A stretch of 64,000 bases of DNA from positions 5,462,001-5,526,000 of the forward strand of contig NC_043998.1 in NCBI RefSeq assembly GCF_902150065.1, given 5' to 3'. The DNA comes from Myripristis murdjan. Lineage: Eukaryota > Chordata > Actinopteri > Holocentriformes > Holocentridae. Below, in pieces: positions 41,624 to 53,340 of this stretch. Position 1 is the stretch's first letter; the number at the start of each line of letters is the position of its first letter. A program made the position numbers and the translations under genes. Below the pieces are notes generated by a model. That model searched no databases. It was not told the origin of the DNA and worked only from the letters and a program-made list of their open reading frames with translations.

Positions 41624-43927
41624 TCACGGGGACAGGCGCTGGTACACCCAGCCGCCCTCTGCAGGGTGCTGGAAGTCGTCCAGCTTCGCCTCTCCCTTCT
41701 CAGGCTTTGTGAAGACGATGCGGTCGTGAAGTCTGTTGGTCTGACCCTGCCAGAACTCAATCAAGTAAGGCTTGACCATATAGCCGCCCCTGTTAGAAGG
41801 CACAACGCAGAAAACTTAGTGCATTGTGCCTAGATATGTCACCCAAAAAAGGTAGATCAAATGAAAAATATTGGCAATTTTACAGAACAAACAGCACTGC
41901 TTACCAATAGTTAGGCATAGGCACCTCTGTATCCTTGTACTTCTCCTCCAGTTCTGCATTTTTCTGCCTTAGATACTAAAAGAAAAGACATTATGAAAGT
42001 CGGGCTGCTTGCAAAATCAGCATACACACATAAAAACACACAATGCAAGACAATTTCTGGACACTTTCTGGGGGATCAAAAACACTAAGGTGCAGATTCT
42101 GTACAGGTCATGTGAAGGTCACATAAAGACGGTGTAATTTTGGTTCTTACGTCTCTGTCGGGAACTGGCGTGCTCTGTCTGCTCACAACAGCCCCAATCT
42201 GGCTGCTCTTCGGTCGGGAGTGGAAGTAGTCGCACGAGCTCTGGTACGGGATCCGCTCCACTGTGCCTTCGATACGAATCTGCACCCAAATTTAAGCAGA
42301 AATGATCACTGACCTATTTTAACATCAGGAAATAAATGCATAACATCTTCAATATCTTCACATTACACAAACAGGATCAGGTGCATACAAAAAGAAGACA
42401 GAGAAAGATGAATTAAAACAGACAAGAGGCTGAAATAACATTAACATGAAATATTTAAAGGCTTAGGGCTTTTTGTAAATAATATGGCTCTATTATGCTC
42501 AAAGGTTGCATTTTTGTTTTGTCATGACTTTAAGTTATTTTGTAAAAGAGAGAAACTCATTATGAAATATACTGAAGCTAGGTTTCACTTTCATATACTC
42601 TGATTTGTGCATGCAAAATTTTCCAAGAATAAAAATGTGAGTAAACAGAAAGTCATATTTTCTATGAGAAACATTTTCGAGTTGAAAAACCTTTGGGTAA
42701 AGCCAGTCATGTACATCAACCCATGAAGCTTCAGTAAATAAAGATGAAAGTAAAGATGCTGTACCTGTCTGTTAAGGGGCTCCCAGTAGAAGACGAGGCA
42801 TGCGTACGGGTTGCTCTCCTGTGAACGGAGAAACCATTATAATGTAATAAAACCTTACACTGATCTTGACAGATGAGAATGGTGGAACTAAGAAACTAGT
42901 CACTAACCAGCTCACCACCCTTTCGACTCTCGTAGTTGGTGAAGAAGCGGAAGCCTTCATTGCTGTAACCTTTCAGGAGGACCATGCGAGCAGACGGACG
43001 TCCCTCCCTGGACAGACAACAGAAAGCGTGGCATTAAACTGGGAAAAAGCCTAGAAAATAATCACGTTCATGGGGCTGTGGTGTTACTCACTTATTGGCA
43101 GTGGCAATGCACATGGCATTCGCCTCTCCAATTTCAGGGCACTTTGTGGCTTGATCGAACCAGTCACCAAACTGCTTGATGGGGTCCAGGGAAACGAGCT
43201 GACTCTCCTCAAAGCACTGAATGAGCAAAATAATAAGATGAGTGCCCTGCAGACGTCACCATCACATCAGCTCATGCGTGCAGGCCTTGAATGAGTCACT
43301 CATTATGAGTTATTATGGCCAGCCCAGAAGGCAAGCAGTGTCAGATCGTTGAGTGTGAAATTAAGTTTGAATAAATGATCTAAAGTTGGTTTTAGCATTT
43401 CTCCTCTACTGATCACTTTAAATCATCAGAGGGAACAGGATATTGATCAGGACTCAGGTCAATACATTCTCAGTACATTCTACAGTATGCATGCATGCAT
43501 GCATGGATAGGCTACTGACCCTTACGACGTATAGGGCATGCATACTGACGCCTGCCTTCTCCAGCCATATCACATTATGCAAGACAAACACAACCACTGA
43601 TCCTGTATTTATAAACATATCTGAAAATGTCTCAAACGTGACACAGCGTAGAGGTCACACAGACATTGAACAGTGGATTAAAATGATTGCCATGGGTTAT
43701 TTTGTGTCTGTGCAGGTCCTGCAAGTCAGCTGTATGCTCACCTCCTCGTCTCCTTTGTATTTTTTCCTCATGTCGCTCAGATCCATGGCTGCAGAGTCAC
43801 TCTTTGATTTTGTGCAAAAGGGCTGCCGGAAACTGACCTGGCGACACACTACAGGAGAAGCATTACAGTGATTAGTCCATAAAACACGGGTTTTCCTCCA
43901 GAAATTACAACTGAGTATGCGCCTCAT
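41624..43927 (-). CDS. pnpo: Pyridoxine-5'-phosphate oxidase
   Basis: FMN-dependent enzyme that oxidises pyridoxine or pyridoxamine 5'-phosphate to pyridoxal 5'-phosphate, the last step of vitamin B6 salvage. Seven coding exons: 43927-43742, 43216-43092, 43007-42908, 42818-42765, 42279-42151, 41975-41905 and 41789-41624, giving 276 residues (human 261). Family blocks appear in order: [57 protein letters not shown] followed by [28 protein letters not shown], and the C-terminal [16 protein letters not shown] and WVYQRLSP. The most upstream ATG gives a roughly 50-residue basic leader before [13 protein letters not shown], which aligns with human MDLGPMRKSYRGD. Translation may start at either ATG. 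The second exon-3 GT choice (42907) was taken because it restores RKGGELESNPY. Confidence 0.97.
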
Positions 43928-44237
43928 GCTGGACCAACAAACGCGCAAGCTGCCGGTGACGTAACCGCGCTTCCTAGTTTACGTAAAATATTATGCAAAC
44001 GCGCGCTGAGTTTTGTAATTTGACCAGTGCTTAAACTATAACACACATTTAGATGTTTTATCCGCACATAGACACACCTTATCTTTAAATGTGACGAACG
44101 GTGTGGATTCGAGTCACAGCGGTCGTTGTTTCAGCTCAAACTCAGAAAGCGATGACATCGATGATTTTAACCACACATCGGTTTCTCTCTGCGCTGCTTT
44201 AGATGAGGACTTCCTGCGTCACGTTTTCCTGTCAAAC
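43928..44237. promoter_or_regulatory. Bidirectional promoter of pnpo and mrpl10
   Basis: Only 310 bases separate the two divergent start codons. The segment holds a CRE-like TGACGTAA at 43957-43964, GTTTACGTAAAA near 43977, ATTATGCAAACGCGCGC near 43990 and ATTTGACC near 44019. There is no TATA box at a plausible distance from either gene. GCGTCACG lies just before the mrpl10 start. Confidence 0.7.
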
Positions 44238-47200
44238 ATGGCGGCGACCTTGTGTGCCAAGCTGCTGCCTAAACAAGGTAATGTAGAATTAACTTTAGAT
44301 GAAATAGGCTTTATTGCGGCAGGTGGGTCTTATGTGGAGCTTTTTCGTCCATTCTAGTTACATTAAAAACAGAGAATTGGTTTATTATACAGGTTTCGTC
44401 CAGCTTGAGGGTCTGTAGTGCTGCAGCTATTCACAACGAAGCGGCTCATCTGACATTAAAACACATTTAGCAGCGACAAAAACATTGCAGGAACATTTTT
44501 AGGTTGAAAAGGTGCTTTCAGTGTTGAAACAGAGTTAGGTTTAGTTTTGCTGTATAAATAGTCTGTCTTGTTGAAGGCTGCCCAGGCATTTGTGGAGAGC
44601 TTAGTTGTGTTACTTTTATTATTTAACGCCGGTTCTCTCTGAAGTGGCTTTAATTTTGTAACTTTGCATTGGTGATGGGTGTGCCCACAGCACACTGGTT
44701 ACTACTAAGCTATGAAAAGTGCAGTGCAGTGTGTTGAGTGTCCTGTTAAATGCAAGAAGAGGATGATATAGGAATTACTGAAATGCAGCCTGTGGGGTTA
44801 AAAATGAGTGTTTTCTGGTTTTTCAGGATGGCTGCCCCTCACTCAGAGTGTGCGGCATGGGTCCAAGGCTGTGACCCGACACAGGAAGCCCATGCACATC
44901 CTCAGACAGAAGCTGATGGCTGTCACAGAATACATTCCTCCTAAACGGGTTGCCCCCCGAGGCGCCTATCCGCCCCAAACCAAGAAAGTTCAGGAGGTGA
45001 GTGGCATGGAGGGAATGACTCAAAAGGAGAAAAAAAGGTGCAGTTCATCCCCGATCTGTTCCTGATATCCTGATCCATGATTTCAAAAAGTCTTACATGA
45101 CCTCAAAGTCCCAATATTTAAATTTCATGAGATTATTTAGCAATTCATAATCCATATTGTAGAAGAGGAAGGCAACCTCATATTCTAGGTTTAGCAGTGG
45201 TGTATGTTCACCACTTCTTTGATTGTCTTTATGTCTTCATACTTTAATATTTATTCTGTATGAATAATCTGATGCTGTTTCTATGAAAATTACAGTCTAT
45301 TTAGGATCATACAGTGTTAGTTTCAGCTTTGAAAATTTATCCATATCCATGACAAAAAAAGATACCTTGGTGGTCTTGTCATCACATCCTCATTTTCTAA
45401 TTTGCACTCATTGAACCTGTACAGTGTTTAGATGTGACATTTGATTAAAAGGAAAGAACAACTCTTTTTTTCTGTTCACTAATGCCTTATTTTTTCCTTT
45501 CTCTGTTCCATCAGGAAAGTGGTCTGGCATTGCTCTTAAAGAGGGAAGTGCAACGTGTTTTCCAAGACTGTAAGATGATTGCTGTGGCCCAGAACAACGC
45601 CAGCAATTCTGAAGACATGATGCTTCTCAAGTACAGGCTGTACAAACACGGCATTGCTGTCAAGTTCTTCCCCAACCAGGTACAGCTGACAGGCCTCCAC
45701 ACCAGCTCTGAAGAGTGCCAGCAAATAAAATCAAGTCAAATAACCAGCCTAGGTTACCACTGATGAGTATTTGGTGGCTCAGTGATATACTGGTACATAA
45801 AATGTACAAACACCAGTCAGCTATATTTTCAGGGAACTACTAACTGTGATACATGCCATGAATTTAGGTTATAAAAGGTCGCTAAACTCCACTTTCGTCT
45901 TATGTTTGATCATGCTCTCCTTCAGGTGATTCGGTCGTTCCTGGCGGACAGCATTTACTCCAACATGGCGCCTCTGTTCATCGGTCCAACAGTGTTGCTT
46001 GTTAGTAAAGAGCCAAAGGCAAAGGAGATGCTGGCGACTCTGAAACACAGCCCTCAGATGGTGCTGCTGGGTATGTACGTCATGTGTGACATGCAGAATT
46101 CACATTTCATGCCATTTTATAAAGAGTACGAGGTACCATCATGATCTGCGTCCTGTTTCATGTTCATATCCTCTGTCATGGAACAGATTAAATGAGTTGG
46201 CAGAAATGTTTTTGGGCACTTTCGCAATAGTTATACTTAAAGTTTTGATTTCTCCATATTATTTCCTACAAATGCAATTCAGGTTTTGGTTGTTGAGAGA
46301 ATATTGCACTTTCCTTAACTTTTACAGTTATGTAGACCATACTCAGGGAATAGTTCTGCTCAAGCCACTCCTAATCCATAATGAATTTCACTGATGCAAA
46401 CCGTGTCCAGGAGTTTACATAAAATTTGCAAAGGTCAAATGTAATTATTAAGGCATGGTTGTTGGCGACACTGTTGCTTATGCCAATATGCAATCACCCA
46501 TCATAGTTTGCTAAATCTTTGTTGATGGCCTTTCTGTCTGTCAGCAAGATATTTTAAAAACTTCTGAATGGATTTCCATGAATTTGGTAGAGAGAATGGC
46601 CTTGGGCCAAGAGCAACTGATTAGGTTTTGGAGATAATCTGGGATGAGATTATATGTTTTTAGCCCTTTCAGTGTCAGGTCTGCGTCATCAAGAAATCAA
46701 TTTAACTTAAAATTTAAGTGATCTGAATGATATCTTCAGCTGTAATATCATGCAGGAGAATTATTCAGCAATATTGGAGGATTTTGCTCCCCAAATACCT
46801 TCTAATTCTTGATTAAAATCTTATTCGGTATTAGCTGTTTATCTCAGTGACAAGCCAGCTGCATAAATTAATGAACTGGTAAGACTGATTTTAACACTAC
46901 TTGGAAGAAAACTGATAATTGTGTTTTCATGAATGCCCACTGAAGTTTTCATTCATGGATGAACCATATTCATGAAGGAAACATCGGAGAGTGAGCAAAA
47001 TGGATTAAACTGTAATAAACTGAAGTAACAGTCGTAAAACTTGATTTAATTCACAGATTCATTATCAGTGCAAGATCATCCCAGCATGTACAATACCTGT
47101 ATGTCAGTACAAAGCATCAATGATGCAGCTGTAACACATTCTCACATCTTGAACAAGAGATTTAACAGATTAAGTGTGAACAAGGCATTAGACACAATAT

Positions 47201-47492
47201 GCACAGCCCCTTGGCGACCGCCGCACCACTAATCTGTCCTCCGGTCCCAACAGGAGCCTGTGTGGAGAACACACTGCTGAGTGCACAGGGGGTGGCGAGC
47301 TACTCCAAGCTACCATCAGTGACCGTCGTCCAGGGTGAGCTCGTCAGTGGTCTGACCATGCTGACCTCCCACACGGCCTCCATGCTCCAGCGGCATCCAG
47401 CCCACCTGTCAGCCCTGCTCCAGCAGTACGTCAAACAGCAGAGCCCAGACAGCAGCGCAGACGAGGCTCCCAAGGCGGAGGAGGCCACGTAG
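44238..47492 (+). CDS. mrpl10: Mitochondrial ribosomal protein L10 (uL10m)
   Basis: Stalk-base protein of the mitochondrial large ribosomal subunit, anchoring the L7/L12 proteins. Five coding exons: 44238-44277, 44827-44996, 45515-45679, 45926-46070 and 47254-47492, giving 252 residues (human 261). The first exon encodes a short basic leader (MAATLCAKLLPKQG) consistent with mitochondrial import. Conserved blocks are RHGSKAVTRHRKPMH, QKLMAVTEYIPP, REVQRVFQDCKMIAVAQN, VKFFPNQ, LFIGPTVLLVSKEPKAKEM, and SYSKLPSVTVVQGELVSGLT before a leucine-rich C-terminus. An AATAAA lies at 47946-47951. The 1.2 kb last intron contains nothing I recognise. Confidence 0.97.
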
Positions 47493-47970
47493 AGTTTCAG
47501 CCTCAGTGGAGGAAGTTATGAGACTGTTGCCCAACAGAACTGAGGCTGCTTGGAAGAAAGAGGGAGTGTATGTTTGGACACACACTTGAAAATTCCTTAT
47601 AATTTAGTACGAAAGTTGGGTGTGCCAGCCAAATTCAAGACTTGAGAGGGCTTGTGATAAGGAAGGCAATTATTCTCATCTTTTAAATTTGTGTGGAACA
47701 GCGTAATTGGTACTAAATTTATCTGAAATTTTCAGTGTGTGTTCACCTGTTTGAGCATCATGGCTTCTCTGAATGAAGAGGAAGTCTGCAGAGCCAACTG
47801 GTGTCAGTGCACTTCAGACTCTTCTTGGAAATCTTGCATGGACAATACAGCAAGAACATTGTACTCAAGGCCTATTCGGGTCCTGTTTATTCATATTTTG
47901 ATTATGCCTCAAATTTTGTTTTATTTAAGGATACTGGCATAGACAAATAAATAATGTCAACTGTTCCTGT
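47493..47970 (+). other. mrpl10: mrpl10 3' UTR and poly(A) signal
   Basis: The 3' UTR runs to the AATAAA signal at 47946-47951, which has a second overlapping AATAAT. Confidence 0.7.
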
Positions 47971-48900
47971 TGGTTTATTCACAGTTATTCAAGCAGTGTT
48001 GTGGCTGTTTTCTCATCTTATGTTCCAGCTCTGTCAGTTTTATGTTGCCGAGTGCAGCCGTACAAAGATTTAGTCAAAAACAATTTTCAGCCATGCTTTG
48101 GACAAGTCAGCCTGAGAGCTTCTCCAAGTAAATGCCTAATTTTTCCTTTGATTGTAAGTTGTAGCTGAAATGGTGTAATACTAGTAATGACATCACAAAA
48201 GCTAGTCCAGTCAAAATAAACACAAGTGGTCCCTGATAAACGTTAATCTGCAGATTACAGTATGTTAATCTGGGTCAGTTAGTCTATTAGCGTCTGCCGT
48301 TCTAAATCAGAGACATTACTCGGCCACTCACTTCAGTTTGCCACTATCCTGCAGCAGAGGGAAAGTCAAAGTTATCTAAAACGCACTATTTGTGTATTTG
48401 TGCCACATAAAGTGAAGCCTAATATTTACCGAATAAATTCTCTCCATAATTGCAAGGTAATTTTAAATCCTTTTAATATTATTCCTCAAACATGATGAAA
48501 AACACCAACACGCAGTCATGTGTACGCCACACCAGTGGTTTAATGGCAAATAAAACGGAGGGGAACCCATGAGCACCAATTTGGGACTGTCATTAGGCAA
48601 ACAAGCCCCAGCATCAACAAATAAACACTGTTTTCAGAAACGCATTAGCTTATCTTTATGTTTTCCCCTTAAATACACTTAAAAGCACTGACGTGAGGCT
48701 GACAGCTCCGCTCTGTCAGCCTTTAAAGGTGGGTAAAGTGTGTTGTGCAGATCAAAAGGTGGGTAGTGTGAGCTGAGGGGGTTTAGCCCGCACTACAGCC
48801 CTGCCACAGACACTCGGTGTAATTCCACCTAATGCGGATAATGCCCAGGACACATTGCGCACAGCACTGCCTGCGGCGCACAGCTCTCCTTGGATTTGGA
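47971..48900. other. Intergenic region between mrpl10 and osbpl7
   Basis: AT-rich spacer that becomes more GC-rich past 48.7 kb near the osbpl7 promoter. No coding exon or repeat could be assigned. The minus-strand open frame at 48752-49027 has no recognised homology. Confidence 0.5.
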
Positions 48901-49110
48901 GGGTGCTCATGTCACCCACTGGGAGAGAGGGCAAGACGGGCGAGATTATGTGGACAGAATAGGAGCTTATTTGTTGGATAAAATATTTTTCTTGCCCGTT
49001 TCCCAGTGAAAGAAGCGTTTCCTTCATCGAAATGGTGATTTCACACAGTTTGTTGGACGTATCAGCAGCGATAACGCCGATTGATGATGAGAGTCAGACG
49101 TGAATTTCAG
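48901..49110 (+). promoter_or_regulatory. osbpl7: osbpl7 promoter and probable non-coding exon 1
   Basis: A consensus donor (TTTCAGGTAAGAGC) ends a candidate exon at 49110. It contains a 23-codon upstream reading frame, ATG at 49032 to TGA at 49101-49103, closed before the splice site. The start site is inferred; intron 1 would then be about 3.6 kb. Confidence 0.4.
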
Positions 49111-52100
49111 GTAAGAGCTTAAGGCTTTTCAGTTTTACCTGGGTTTGAAACAGCCTCTCATTAAATAAGGAAAAGGGGAACTTAGATCGGACTGGATTGG
49201 TTTGGTTAAAGTATGATTATAAAGGAAAAACACCAAAACAAAATCGGAAACAAATTGAACAGGCTGGTGTCCCTAAGTTTATAAAGAAACACATTTAATC
49301 AACATTTGGCCGTGACCACAGTGCTGTGTGGATACATTTCTCACAAGTTCATATCAGTGCGCTGCGACGGCGCGCTATTCTTAGTGGGCTTTGGATAAGA
49401 CGCTGCACAGCCCTGAATAGCGCATATTAAACAAAGTACCTTTACTGTTGTGTGACAGTCACTGTAACTGAGTGTGTGATGTGGGCCTGCCGATTCTGAC
49501 ACATCTGCCAAAGAATACAAGTGTAATTTTGCCTTAGTTGTGCTTTGTCAGCTTGTTGACTGTCAAACAGCAAGACTGAGCCTGTACATGGTGGAGCAGA
49601 CACTCCAAGCTGTTTGATAGGACATGGTGAGATGTTGTGCATGGTTTGGAGAAGCTGCACTTAGTATAGTTTCTACATTGTCACACACCTGTACTTCTGT
49701 ATATAACACACCTGAGTGTCCATTCCTCGGCTTAAACTATTGGTTGATAAATGTTGCATGTGGACATGACATTGCCTCTCATTCATGGATAAAGTAGCCA
49801 CTGATGGCAGGGTTGAGCACCTTGGTATTTCCAGTTGTTTATGCTTCAAAGAGATTATATAACTCCTACAATCTGTGCAGTTTATTCTCCTCCTCTGACT
49901 TGATACAGTATGTTGTGTGCTGGAGAAATGACTTGGCTCATTAGCCCATTTTTAAAAGCCATGGCTGCAGCATTAGCTTGAAGTCACCTTACTATGCATA
50001 ACATGTCCTGTGATCTGGATCACGCATGTTGGAGCATACAAGTCTGATCAAGAGCCATTTGTCTGTGAGGTTTTTCTATGACCACTTCACTTTTGTGGAG
50101 AATATTTGGTGTAATTGCTCTTTATGACCTGAAAATGCACAACTTCATCTCTGTTTAAGTATGAATACACACAACATTTTAAATTACAGCCTTTTAAGAA
50201 GGAAATTTGTAAATGTCCATCATCTGAAAACGCTGACATGGTTTTAGTTATTTTTCCAATGCGTCATTTGGAAATCAGACTTAAGTCTTTATTCATTTGC
50301 AAGCTGTACCTGCAGTGTCCTCATCACTATCTCACTAATTATGACCTTAAACGTGGCATACAATACCACCATACAAACTACCATACAAAACCAAAATCAA
50401 AGCATGACTTGTATTTTTTCCGCAACCACTGCAGGGAATCTTTACCTTTCTCCCTTGAGTAAGCAAGCTTGTAAACCTGCAAATCCTTTTATCCTGTTTC
50501 CGCCACATGCTTTCATCAGTAAGGCCAGTCACTCACATCCGTCTTTGCTATTATGTAATATCAAGCCAGGCTGGGATGTGCTCTGCATTAGAATGATATT
50601 ACACGGTCAGTTTTAACACAACACCTGTCCCAATTGTTCTGCCTCCTCTCAGATGCCTTATATTCTCCACACCATTTTTGCATTTTGCAACAAGTGCTTT
50701 TCAACTGGATTTTTGTATCTTTGATTTTTAAATAGGGTGATAGACATTGAATATGTGTACTTTCCCAGTTGAATGGAGAAATAACTAAAGTTGATGTGCT
50801 AAAAACAATAAGTTGGTCCCTAAAGCTGAAAGAAAAAACTTTTTTCTTTGGCAATAAAAACTGGTTATTATGTAATCAACGTGTTTCAGCTAAATGCCTT
50901 CACAGGAACGTTGTTTTTTCATTTAAAAGATGAGAGAATGTTTATTTATTTATTTTTTAATTTATTTCATTTTATTTTATTTCCAGAGGATTCATGATTC
51001 TGAGGTATCCCACCTAAACAGTCAGTGATTTCAAAGTTATTTTACACAGACTGCAAATTAGGAGGTTCAGAATTAAAGGTTGACTATCACCACGGGCAAT
51101 CGGGTCAGAATGCTTGGAAGTAAAGTCATGAAACTTCAGTACTTTGATCACAGGTTGATTTCTCCAAAAAAGAAGGACACACATAGGCTTTGAATCTGAG
51201 AGAAAACAGACAAATGCAAGATTAGAACTTAACACAGTGGGTCGAATTAGTCTCTCATGTCCATTTAAAGAAATAAGGATAAACACAGTGATCCGGTGGA
51301 GCAGTCTCGGGGGAGATTTGTTCCAATCTGTTTTCCCGTGGAGAGAATCATCCATTTTTATACTGCTGTGTTTACATATGTCTAACTTTAGTCCTGCCAT
51401 GATTATTGTGTTGTCACTGCCTGTGTTCTCTGCCTTGTGATCTTGTTACCACATGTCCAAGTGACAAGTTGCTAAAAACGTCACTGGAAAAGCCAATTAG
51501 ACTGAGGTTCTAAATCCCGTCCTTGCAGGCAGTGCCGGTCCTGGTGTGACATGGCTGCAAGTCATGTGTAGAAATACTGCAACACATCCTGTGGGATTAA
51601 CTAATTTTGATTTAGGAATGTGCCCTGATATTAATTTGACATTGTGCACTGATGTGATGTCACCGCCTTGATCTGGAACACACACACATTTCTTTGTTCG
51701 GATACATTATATAATGCTATTTTCCAAATGTATCAATATTTTTAGTAAAAAAAGGAGCGATACCTACCTCCTCCAAAAAAAAAAAAAAAAATCCAAATCT
51801 ACAGCTCTTCATTACAACTTCATAAATTGCAACAGCAGAATCCAACTCATAGAGAGATCAGACAGAAACAGCTTGACAATTGTGCTCAACAACATAAAAA
51901 TGTTTTTGAAAGTAATTTTAGTGTTTACTTTGATGTGACAATGATATTAACACGAATGCACAAGTATCTCATGTAAAGAGAAAAACAACAACTTTTGGCA
52001 TATATATTTCATTTATGAAATGCATTTTGTACAAGTGTTTCATTATCTCCTGCTCTATCCTTGCAGAAACACATCATTTGTAGGTTAATGATGTTTGTGT

Positions 52101-52660
52101 TCAGTGAGACGGTTCAATAAAATCTTGAGTGGAAGTGAGGTTAAGATCCAGTGTGATCTAGATGAGGGACAGGACAGGCTGGGCTCTGTTAGGTAACTGG
52201 ATTACCTTCCTAGTCTCCTCCTCTGTGTCGTCTATTTAGCACTTTCATTTTGCTTTTGCAGTTTGTAGTTTCTCCCAGCAGAGCTCTCCTCCTCACGTGG
52301 CATCATCTAGTTGATATTTTTCCTCCAAAATAACAATACAATACCACTTCAGTGTTTGATTAAATTAAGGCCTGATTTACATGGAGTTGTATAAAGATGT
52401 AGCACAAGCAAGAGCAGAAGCACACATATCAGTGAAGAGGTCCATTAAGGAAAGGCTTTTAAGGAGAGAGTGTCTCTGCAGAGGCTGTCTTAGAAACTTC
52501 CAATTTTGGAAACCTGTCTGGGAGAACCACCCTGGCCTGTGTTCTCATCTGGTGAATTACACAGTGTAGGTGACACATTTCAACTGAAATAATTTAGATA
52601 CTGTACCCTTCTTCTTTCGCACCTGAATCACCCAGATGTGACAAGGGGATTGTAGCAGCT
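49111..52660 (+). other. osbpl7: osbpl7 intron 1
   Basis: AT-rich non-coding sequence with an A-run near 51775-51791. No homologous coding exon and no recognisable transposon terminus were found. The acceptor of the next exon is one of several AGs near 52655-52675. Confidence 0.45.
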
Positions 52661-52728
52661 TGCAGCCGATCTCACTGAAAAACCGTTCAATCACGTCAGG
52701 AGGGGGAGTGTGAGGTCGGCGCTCCAAA

Positions 52729-53306
52729 ATGGACTCGTACGGGTCTACGCTGAACCGCAGCCAGTCGCTGATGAGTGGGCTGGAGAAGACGTCGCCAACG
52801 TGGAACAAGACCAACCACTCCCGCAGCAGCAGCACCGCCTCCTCTCGTCACTCAAGACAGGTGAGTCGGGCCATATGGGCTCAGGGGTATATGTGATTTT
52901 ATTTTTTTTGCCCTAAAATTCATAGTTGAAAAGGAAATGCACTAAATCACTTGTTCAGTTTGTAAGGGATGGCACTAGCCCTTGCTTATACCTCCTCAAA
53001 TTTATAATCAGGCACAATGTATTTATATATCTTTACATGTTATCTGTCAAAATGTCACTAACTTAGAAAAGAACAAAAAAGTACATAGTTTTACTTTTTC
53101 AAGTTCATCCTTTATTTTTGAGGATTCGGTGTCTTCATTCTGAACTTTAGTTGTTATTCATCAAATCACTGGACTTTTTTGAGGCAGATCCACAATTTCT
53201 GCCTTTATCTCTTTGACTGTTTCACCCAAGGGGAGGTAGATCAGCACTCCTGCTGAACTATTTGATGTCTGAAGATTTTTATTTATGTTATGGTCTTTGC
53301 TGTAGT

Positions 53307-53340
<34 letters not shown>

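Noticed and set aside
52381-52569. A 62-codon ATG frame upstream of the first osbpl7 coding exon
   Set aside because: It ends in a stop before the coding exon, lacks a matching donor at its end and shows no family similarity.
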